A stretch of DNA of 64,000 nt from Stagonosporopsis chrysanthemi (Eukaryota; Ascomycota; Dothideomycetes; Pleosporales; Didymellaceae). Below are positions 57,249-64,000 of the stretch, in pieces (position 1 is the first letter of the stretch; each line of letters begins with the position of its first letter). The stretch is from positions 1 to 64,000 of the forward strand of contig JAFISE010000045.1 of NCBI GenBank assembly GCA_022560025.1, written 5' to 3'. The notes beneath the pieces were generated by a model. It saw only the letters and a program-made list of their open reading frames with translations. It was not told where the DNA came from and made no database searches. A program made the translations under genes and the position numbers.

Positions 57249-59063
57249 ATGAGTGAGACCAATCCCTTCGCCTACAGCGGGCCCAGTTCCTCTCAGCAGA
57301 CCTCTTGCAGCGCAAGCTTGCAGTCCGAGGTGGCCAAGCTCAGACGTGAGCTTGCAACACTGCAGCGCGAGAAGGTGGCACGGCAGCTCGAGGCAGACAC
57401 CCTCAAAGACGCTAATGGCGTGGCACGTATCGTGCAAGAGGCGAAGAACGAAGTCAAAGATCATCAAAGAGAAATGAAACGCGCCCAGATGGCTGAAAGA
57501 ATTGCTCGCAACGCCTTGGATGCCCTTCGCAACTCTTCCAATACTGCCAGCACCGCGAACACTGCAAGCACCTCCAACAATACCGACGCCTCCAACAACA
57601 CCGACACCAGCAGCAACCTCCAGATTGCTACCATTAACAACACCGACGCCGGCAACCTCCAGATTGCTACCAGCAACACCACCATTGCCACTAGCATGTC
57701 CGATGAGACTGCTGAGCAGCCCCACGAGGGCGCTGGCGGCATGGAAGACATGGCTACCACCAACACTCTCAGCAAGACAGAGGCGGAGAATAAGAAAATC
57801 GAAGAGTTACAAGACGAGAATGAGAGCTTGGAGATGGACAACTGCACACTCAGAACCTTGATTGGCGACCTCGAAGAAAAGGTCAAACAACTCAACGACC
57901 ACGACAGTTGCAAGCACGAGATGCAGGACCTCCAGAAAGAATCCGACGCCAAGGTACGCGGACTGTTTGAACACTTGAGCAAGACACAGGCCGAGGCTCA
58001 GGCCGAGAAAAAGCAGCTGGAGAATCAGTACCAGCAGCTGAAGATCAATGGTCAGGCCCAACTCGAGAAGCTGAAGGCCGATGCTCAGACCCATTTCGAG
58101 CAGCTGAAGAACCAAGCTCAGACCCAGCATGAGCAAGCAATGGCAACCTTCCAAGAGCAGCTGAAGGCTGCGAATGTGCAGATGCAAAGTCGGGTCGGCG
58201 AGATGGAGCAGCAGTACGAGCAGCGCATCCAGGAGGAGCTCGGGGCTGCAAACGCGAAGATTGCTGCCCAGCAAGAACAGCTGGCAACCTTCAAGGCCGA
58301 GTTCGTCGCGGCCAATGAACACTTCAAGCACGCTACCCAGTGCGTCGAGCAGCTCCAGAGCAGGCTGGAGCAGGTCGAAGGGCACAACGGAAAGCTCTCT
58401 GCAGACCTTGCAGAGAAGGAGGAGCTCAACAAGCACCTCACCGAGGTCAACGACGGCCTCCGGGCTGATCTCGCCGATGGGTCAGCCCGGAACGAAGCGC
58501 TTCGCCAAGAGCGCAACGAGATGGAGGAGCGCCTCGCCAGTGCACAGAGCGAGCTCCGCTGGGGGGAGTCGAGTAAGGCCAAAGCGCTCATTGAGCTGGC
58601 CGCTTGCGAAGCTGAGCTGCGACGCGTTGCAGCTCAGCAGAGCGAGAGTCATGTCGGCCTCCAGACCGACCTCGACTTCCTCCAGCAGGAGTTGGAGCAG
58701 ACCAAGCACTTGTGCCTGGTCAAGGACGAACGCATCGAGTACCTCGAGGGTGAGGGCAGGAAGTCCCTCCAGCAGGAGCTGGAGGAGACGGACGCCTCGT
58801 CCTTGGGGTCGCTCGAGGCGCCGTCTGCTTCTCCGCAGCCAGCGCAAGAGCTGGTCCTGTCCCCTGTGGCTGACATCGTCAGCGTGGATCCGCAAGATCC
58901 AACTGTCATCTCGAAGACAGTGCCTCCGGGCCGCCGTGTCGCCACAGGGGCGGCCGCTCTTGTGCTGGGGTGTGTTTGGCAGTGGCTGGCCGTCAGCTAC
59001 AGGCTGGCGGCCTGGGAACAGGCGAACGGGGTCGGGCTCGGTGAGGGCTACGGCTTCGTGTGA
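57249..59063 (+). CDS. Tail-anchored long coiled-coil protein, unknown function
   Basis: The start at MSETNPFAYSG (57249, context ATCACAATGAGT) gives 604 residues without intron. A first coiled coil spans about residues 25-95. A Ser/Thr/Asn-rich linker (about 95-165) contains the short duplicated unit NLQIAT with NNTD repeats. A long coiled coil covers about 170-540, rich in Glu/Gln/Leu heptads with QAQ..EQLK repeats. A Ser/Pro stretch precedes a single hydrophobic segment (about 570-592, containing AALVLGCVWQWLAVSY) and a short tail. That order suggests a C-terminally membrane-anchored tether or structural protein. I do not recognise a family; it may be lineage-specific. Confidence 0.75.
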   Translation: MSETNPFAYSGPSSSQQTSCSASLQSEVAKLRRELATLQREKVARQLEADTLKDANGVARIVQEAKNEVKDHQREMKRAQMAERIARNALDALRNSSNTASTANTASTSNNTDASNNTDTSSNLQIATINNTDAGNLQIATSNTTIATSMSDETAEQPHEGAGGMEDMATTNTLSKTEAENKKIEELQDENESLEMDNCTLRTLIGDLEEKVKQLNDHDSCKHEMQDLQKESDAKVRGLFEHLSKTQAEAQAEKKQLENQYQQLKINGQAQLEKLKADAQTHFEQLKNQAQTQHEQAMATFQEQLKAANVQMQSRVGEMEQQYEQRIQEELGAANAKIAAQQEQLATFKAEFVAANEHFKHATQCVEQLQSRLEQVEGHNGKLSADLAEKEELNKHLTEVNDGLRADLADGSARNEALRQERNEMEERLASAQSELRWGESSKAKALIELAACEAELRRVAAQQSESHVGLQTDLDFLQQELEQTKHLCLVKDERIEYLEGEGRKSLQQELEETDASSLGSLEAPSASPQPAQELVLSPVADIVSVDPQDPTVISKTVPPGRRVATGAAALVLGCVWQWLAVSYRLAAWEQANGVGLGEGYGFV

Positions 59064-59415
59064 GGTCTCCAAGCCTCACACGGGGTGGGTGGCCCCACCT
59101 GCTATCAGGAGCTCTTTTTTTTTCGAGTAGACAAGACCAATCAATCTTATACATTTAATTTGATATGCCCAACTCTATTGAAGGAATCCTTTGATTGTCT
59201 CCTCAGTTCGCGATGTCAACGTGATCACCAAGCTCATCAGTGCCTGTGAAGGTGTCGTGATCCAGAAGATCAGAGTCGTGATTCAAAAATATGCAGTGAC
59301 ATGTGGCTGGAGTTTCAATGCTATAGTCATTCCCTTGAAAGTTCCAGATACGTATGGCATCACTGAGGATGTTGGAGAGTTCGTCAAAAAGTCACTGTGG
59401 GTGCTGGGAAGTAGC
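59064..59415. other. 3' flank of the coiled-coil gene
   Basis: About 350 bp with a poly-T run near 59114-59124. No coding recognised. Confidence 0.4.
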
Positions 59416-59420
59416 AAAAA
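59416..59420 (-). terminator. Pol III T-run terminator of tRNA-Tyr
   Basis: TTTTT on the minus strand, 5 nt past the tRNA 3' end. Confidence 0.75.
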
Positions 59421-59425
59421 GGATA

Positions 59426-59513
59426 TCTCCGCTCCCAGAATCGAACTAGGGACCTTTCGATAACAATGAAGCTATTACAGTCGAACGTGATAAACCAACT
59501 ACACCAAGCGGAG
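59426..59513 (-). tRNA. trnY-GUA: tRNA-Tyr (anticodon GUA) with a 13-nt intron
   Basis: 88 nt as transcribed and 75 nt after splicing. The acceptor stem CTCCGCT/AGCGGAG pairs perfectly; C1-G72 and discriminator A are eukaryotic tRNA-Tyr identity elements. The anticodon stem is TTCGA/TCGAA, and loop CTGTAA plus A gives GUA. The intron TAGCTTCATTGTT follows position 37, as in all eukaryotic tRNA-Tyr genes. The T stem is CCTAG/CTGGG with loop TTCGATT. The 5' end faces the TFIIIC subunit gene. Confidence 0.95.
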
Positions 59514-59698
59514 GTATGCGACCGATGGCCGCGCTTGAGTTGTTTGATGAAGGTTAGGACAAAAAAACAATATTATTTTGATAGTCTACTGCGCTGGCAG
59601 TGGGCTTGGCGCTCAAACACACCCACCCACTACTTGCTGACTTGTTCATGATTCCTTCAACCATACTCTACCTACCTCACACTCAAACATCCTGCAAA

Positions 59699-60445
59699 AT
59701 GACTGCTCCAACTGACGACGAATGGGAGTACGAGTACGACGAGGTCGAGACTGAGGACTTTTACATCCCCATTGACCTATCAAATGTCCCCAGAGGCCAG
59801 AAAAACGTTGACAGCGAGCGCCGTGCCGGCCATCCCACACTCTTGAAGAGCAGATTGCGCGCGCTTAATGTACAGCGCAATCAACCACAAGATGTGCCAA
59901 CAGTAGACAGCGGCGCTGGACAGGAACTAACGACCGTTGGTGAAGCTCAGATCATCGGTCTGCACACCGAGAACCCGCTGGTCATGTATAATGGTCAGCT
60001 GCTGAGTCTGCAATGGGCATCGACAATCGGCACAGATATGTTCTTCGCAACACCAGAGTCGGATGCCGATCTGGGGGAGAAGCCGCTTCGTTCGCTGCCG
60101 AATGTGGATCTGCTGGCCACGAGCTCTGCAAAGTTGATTGCAAGGGTTGCACGTCTGCGACCCAAGGACGACCTTTTTGACGGTATTGTCGAGGCAGAGG
60201 GAGCGAATGCGGATGTATCGACCGCAGCGCAGCCTGACGCGACTGGTGGGGTGTCACAACAGCCTCCAAATAGCTTCCTAGCAAGGCTCAATGCTGCGAA
60301 AGCAAAGAGAGGAGACTCGACGCGGCTTGCTGTTTCCAAGTCTGGAGCGGATATGACCTTGATTGCTGAGGCAGTTGAAGCTACACCAGCAACAGAACAG
60401 ACTGAAGCGCAGAATGGAGGTGACATCGAGATGAGCGGTACCTGA
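59699..60445 (+). CDS. TFIIIC subunit with triple-barrel domain (Tfc7/GTF3C6-like)
   Basis: The start at MTAPTDDEWEYEYDEVE (59699, context CAAAATGACT) gives 248 residues without intron. The acidic opening and EDFYIPIDLSNVP begin the TFIIIC triple-barrel domain. The second block is IIGLHTENPLVMYNGQLLSL, followed by QWASTIGTDMFFATP and SAKLIARVARLRPKDDLFDG (to about residue 165). The C-terminal 80 residues are disordered. In yeast this barrel pairs tau55 with tau95 in the A-box-binding half of TFIIIC, the factor that assembles Pol III on tRNA genes. An intact tRNA-Tyr gene lies 185 bp upstream in divergent orientation. Confidence 0.88.
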   Translation: MTAPTDDEWEYEYDEVETEDFYIPIDLSNVPRGQKNVDSERRAGHPTLLKSRLRALNVQRNQPQDVPTVDSGAGQELTTVGEAQIIGLHTENPLVMYNGQLLSLQWASTIGTDMFFATPESDADLGEKPLRSLPNVDLLATSSAKLIARVARLRPKDDLFDGIVEAEGANADVSTAAQPDATGGVSQQPPNSFLARLNAAKAKRGDSTRLAVSKSGADMTLIAEAVEATPATEQTEAQNGGDIEMSGT

Positions 60446-60694
60446 ATGCACACACGCTCGACATTCAGCTCTCCGTACCTACCGGCTCCCTGAACGTGGT
60501 TGCCTTGTAAGGAAGCAGCTTGCAAAGCTCCTGCATCAACTGGACGCACCTTCCCACTCCGATGTCCTGCCATGACGGATCTCCCCATACTCACGTGGCA
60601 CTGCGACGGGAAGGGCTTCCTATACCTACAACACCTATATTGCTACTTCACTCACCACTGGCTGTGCTGCTGATGCAGAGGCACCGGAACTGCC
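60446..60694. other. Short intergenic
   Basis: 249 bp, same-strand junction. No feature recognised. Confidence 0.35.
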
Positions 60695-61573
60695 ATGTCA
60701 TCGTCCTCCCGCAACTCTCGACGCACTCGACAGGACAGACTCAGCATCAGCGTTCTTCCCGATCGTTCACGCGATACTGAACCTCAAACGCCTTACTTAC
60801 GTTGGCTCTTCGGCGAGACAAACGAACTTGACATGTTCTCACGGCTGGCCGATGACAATCTGGACAGTATGGAGAGTGTAGCTGGTCACGGAGACACAGA
60901 TGATGTGATCATGAGGGAGATTGCTGCTTGGCTGGAGTTACAGGAGCACGATGAGTTCTGGTCGTCCAGGAGAAACAACGACCGGAAGGTAAGTCGTCCG
61001 TGTGCACCACACGCTGTTCCACAACTAACGGGATAGTAGGCTCTGCCAACAACCAGCCAACTACTGGCACGGCTCAAAGACTCGGATTCAGCTCTGGCGC
61101 ACACATCTAATGGCACCGAGGCCTTCGACGTCCTTGTGCAAGCTATTGCGCTGCAACTCCTAGCATCCTGCTATACCTATCTTCCTACATCAAGTGCCAC
61201 CCACCTACCGCTCTTTCAGCAAAGGACTCGCAGGAGGCCTGTTACTGCACTTCGCGCGCACACTTCATTCCGCTTTGCCCCTGCCGCTGGTCATCACGCG
61301 CGCGCACCCTCCGAGACAGCCGCATGGCCTGGTCTTTACCCAGGCCCAGATCCCGAGGATATATTAGCAGAGCGGGTCAGCCAGAAGCGGCTTTCTGCAA
61401 GACGGAGCAACGGACAGGTCCTGAGCGTTGTCACAAGCGACTGGACAGATGGGAGTCACGACCTCGATCAAGAGCGGTGCCTTTCATTCTCATCTGCAAA
61501 GACGAGCATACTCAAGCGATTATGTCGTCAGCTGTCGACACGCCAGACCCCGCAGCGCAAGCTCACCGCCTAG
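60695..61573 (+). CDS. Orphan two-exon protein
   Basis: I do not recognise this gene. Exons 60695..60988 and 61040..61573 are joined by a 51-nt intron (GTAAGT donor, CTAAC branch, TAGTAG acceptor), giving 275 residues. The N-terminus is basic and Ser/Arg-rich. An acidic middle follows (WLFGETNELDMFSRLADDNL, then EIAAWLELQEHDEFW), then a short hydrophobic helix (AFDVLVQAIALQLLASCYTY). The C-terminal 110 residues look less protein-like. A different frame opens at 61324-61812 and another at 61874-62335, so more introns may exist and the true 3' end is uncertain. Exon 1 and the first half of exon 2 are the credible parts. Confidence 0.5.
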
Positions 61574-62551
61574 TTCTCGAAGGGTCTGTGCCGCAAGAGG
61601 GCGGAAGACGAAGCACCCTCAGACAGCCATCCAAACAAGAAAGCAATCTTAGAAGTCAGGACCTTCACAGTCCAGCGCTTTCCCCCGCTCCTCCGCCCAC
61701 AAACCACACATTCAACCCTCTGCCTAGGAGACAACGGGAACCGCAGCCCTCCTCGCTCCCGCTTCAAGCTGATCCACCGCTCTTCGTCAAAGTCAACCAC
61801 TACCACGATTAACGCTCCCTCGACCCAGCCAACGCGCCTCCCACTTCACCGAAGAACCTCGCTATCGAGCGCAATGCACAGAACTCAGAGCTCACCTTAC
61901 CCCAACAAGGTCAGTGAAGGAGCCGGGAGCCACGATAGACCACAACCTCGTAGATGGCTCTCCTACTCGCCGGCAGAGCACTCCGGCTTCAACTATGCTC
62001 CTCGGCGCTTCCCTGATGCGAGTCCCTTGTCGCACGCGGCCCCTGCGACGCCAATGCGCAGGCCGCAGCATCTCGACTATTTCAGCGCGGTGCATGCAGT
62101 CGCTGTCCCGCGGACGACGCCTGACCCGCGGGTGGTGGGCGGTTGCGCGACGTCAAGAGATACGAGGGCGACATGCAGCAGCAGCAGCAGCGAGTCGGTG
62201 AGGTGGGATCGCAGACGCAAGAGCGTCAACATTGAGACGGGTGTGTTGGAGCGTGGGGGGTTGGGGAGGGCTTTGTCGAAGGGGGGGATAGAGGGTGAAA
62301 CGGGTGGTGATGGAGATGGGGATATGGAGTCATGAGGGCTTGCTGCTTCGGTCGCTGCTATTTGTGATCTGCGGGGAGGGGGGAAGGTAGAGGGTCATAG
62401 AGTCCAAGCTGAAGCACGGGTGGAGTCTTCGAATGCTGTATTTAGACAAGAGTGGAAAGCTACATACGCCCGCTTGCCGATGAGTTTGTCGTCTTCATCC
62501 CATCCTTTTCATAACCGTAATTATACACGTCTCATCTCATCTCATCACACC
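61574..62551. other. Intergenic or unresolved 3' exons
   Basis: The frame at 61874-62335 (Pro/Arg/Ser-rich, with PRRWLSYSPAEHSGFNYAPR) could be an exon of the preceding gene or a separate small gene. No family match was recognised. G-rich purine sequence follows to 62400. Confidence 0.35.
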
Positions 62552-62917
62552 TCACTGTCTCGCCCTCTTCTCCTTATCGCTCGTCGTCTGGCTAACGTCC
62601 AGACCCAGGCCATTCGAGTCCAGGTAGACCTTGTTGGCCGACGACTGCAGGATCTGCGCAATGTTGCGCGCGTTCTCAAACTCCCTCAGGTCGACATATG
62701 TCCTGCTCTTCTTGATGGCGTCACCAATCAGCTCTGCTGAGCGCGCCTCACCCTGCGCGCGCACAACGGTGGCCTGCTTCTCCTGGCGCGCCTTGTCGAC
62801 GACGAAGGCGGCGCGCTGGGCTTCCTGCTGCGCGACTTGCTTGGCTTCTACTGCGGCGGTGAACTCGGGGGAGAAGGCGAGGTGCTGGAAAGGAGGGGTT
62901 AGCAGAGCACGGAGTGT

Positions 62918-62948
<31 letters not shown>

Positions 62949-63567
62949 TATGGAGGGAAGGGCTTACTGTGAGGGAGACGTCGTCGAGCATGATGTTGAA
63001 GCGGGCGGCTCTCCGGACGAGGTTGTCGCGGACAAGGCGCGAGACATTCTCACGCTGGGTGATGAGCTGCGAGGCGTTGAACTGGGCGACGACGCTCTTG
63101 AGCACCTCGTTGACAATGGAGGGCAGGACGCGCTCGTCGTAGTCGGTGCCCAGGGTGCGATAGATCTGCGGCAGGGCGTCGACGCGCGGGCGGCTGAGGA
63201 CTCTGCAGGTGATGTTGACCATCTGCAGGTCCTTTGTGCCCGTCAGCGAGGCGACGTTGCGCGGCTTCGCGCGCACGTCGTAGGTGATGGGCGTCTCGAA
63301 CCACGGCACGTTGAAGTGGGTGCCCTCGTTGTAGATTTCCTTCTGCACGCCGCCGAGACGGGTGTACTTGATGGCGCGGTGTCCTCCGTCGACGTTGAAG
63401 AGAGCGTTGTTGGCCAGCCAGAGGCCGCCGCCCAGCAGCACGAGGCCCGCGATGCCGCCTGCGGTGCCCTTGGGAGCGCCGCCGCCGGAGCCGCCAAAGC
63501 GCGAGGTGCGGCGGGTGAGCTCGTTCTGGATGCGCTGCCAGGCTTCCTTGGGGTCGGGGGAGGCCAT
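62552..63567 (-). CDS. phb2: Prohibitin-2 (PHB2), mitochondrial inner membrane scaffold
   Basis: Exons complement(62552..62884, 62968..63567) with an 83-nt intron encode 310 residues. The N-terminus MASPDPKEAWQRIQNELTRR leads into a membrane anchor (about 38-57, GIAGLVLLGGGLWLANNALF). The PHB/SPFH domain includes VDGGHRAIKYTRLGG, YDVRAKPRNVASLTGTKDLQ, RVLPSIVNEVLKSVVAQFNA and NIMLDDVSLT. Exon 2 carries AVEAKQVAQQEAQRAAFVVD and AELIGDAIKKSRTYVDLREF, the coiled coil that assembles with prohibitin-1. These blocks match yeast Phb2 closely. The ring complex chaperones inner-membrane proteins and supports m-AAA protease. The intron contains a C run and CA repeat. Confidence 0.97.
62914..62948. repeat. 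TG dinucleotide repeat followed by poly-G in the PHB2 intron
   Basis: TG repeats at 62914-62932 merge into a 17-nt G run ending at 62948. In the transcript this reads C run then CA repeat, between donor and branch site (CTAAC). Confidence 0.9.
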
Positions 63568-64000
63568 TGTGGGTGTGCGGGAGGGTTGTGGCGGGAGGGC
63601 GTGGTGGGCGTGGTGGGCGTGGGCGACGATGGAGGCGTCAGAATGGTGATGCTGTCGACAGGCGTCGATGCGATGAAGTTTGCCGCGCATTACCCGATTG
63701 GCCAGACCTGGCTCTCCGCAGAAGGGCGCCGTGAACCACGACCCCGAGCTCCCTTGCGTCACACCACCCCATGGCTCGAGGCTGGCAGAGACGGCATGTG
63801 AACCTCGGCGCGGTGAGACACATGCCCTCTCACCACGCCGACCCCAAACAATGTCGGGTTTCCAGCGCGTGAAACGCTCGCAGTCCGTGGGAGACATGCA
63901 CCCCAGCTTGCGCATGGGCCACCACGTCAATGTCGGAGACCAAGACACCAGCTGTCCATAACCTCGCGCGCATGCCCGTTCCCCGTAACGATCGTTGCGC
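63568..64000. other. PHB2 promoter side and window edge
   Basis: 433 bp upstream of PHB2. A TGGTGGGCG repeat lies near 63601-63620. No gene seen before the window ends. Confidence 0.4.

Noticed and set aside
57807..58436. 209-residue Leu-rich minus-strand frame
   Set aside because: Antisense of Glu/Gln/Lys heptad codons in the coiled-coil gene, which automatically reads as Leu-rich.
59191..59463. 90-residue plus-strand frame
   Set aside because: Its end overlaps the 3' half of tRNA-Tyr on the opposite strand; no protein features.
62914..63801. 295-residue plus-strand frame over prohibitin
   Set aside because: Antisense shadow of PHB2 exon 1, starting in the intron TG/G repeat.

Overview
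The window is nuclear DNA from a filamentous ascomycete (Pezizomycotina, perhaps a Dothideomycete). The genes have short introns of about 47 to 130 nt with GTAAGT-like donors, CTAAC/CTGAC-like branch sites and YAG acceptors. The lineage-specific families are fungal: HET, NACHT-ankyrin with PNP-type partner, and fungal CAZymes. I splice-joined the models by eye; wherever I give exons, the reading frame closes exactly.

Region 1 (about 2.2-20.4 kb) is accessory in character. A stand-alone nucleoside-phosphorylase-fold protein (+) converges on a 2016-residue NACHT-ankyrin NLR (-). The NLR is head-to-head with a HET-domain gene (+). A DOMON/cytochrome b561 membrane protein, a charged low-complexity protein with a conserved C-terminal domain, and a second HET gene follow. 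Fungal NLR and HET genes act in non-self recognition and programmed cell death, so this looks like a recognition island.

Region 2 (about 20.9-36 kb) holds a His-rich single-pass membrane protein, histone H4, an isochorismatase-family hydrolase divergent from an amino acid/choline-type permease, a GH43 beta-xylosidase-like enzyme, a secreted M14 carboxypeptidase and a secreted GH3 beta-glucosidase-like enzyme. This is nutrient acquisition around one housekeeping gene.

Region 3 (about 37.6-52.7 kb) is mostly conserved: MSH2, IST1, a CUE-domain protein, a small unknown gene, tRNA-Lys(CUU), a small membrane/coiled-coil protein, DNA polymerase eta, a secreted protein of unknown enzymatic type, and an RfeG-like protein.

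Region 4 (about 52.7-64 kb) starts with a 3.5-kb gene-poor stretch, then two same-strand orphan genes (one a tail-anchored coiled coil). An intron-containing tRNA-Tyr(GUA) sits 185 bp from the start of a TFIIIC triple-barrel subunit gene. An orphan two-exon gene and prohibitin-2 end the window.

Unusual features include four long G/C homopolymer runs (two of them inside introns), the NLR/HET/PNP arrangement, and the tRNA-Tyr gene in the promoter of a TFIIIC subunit gene.
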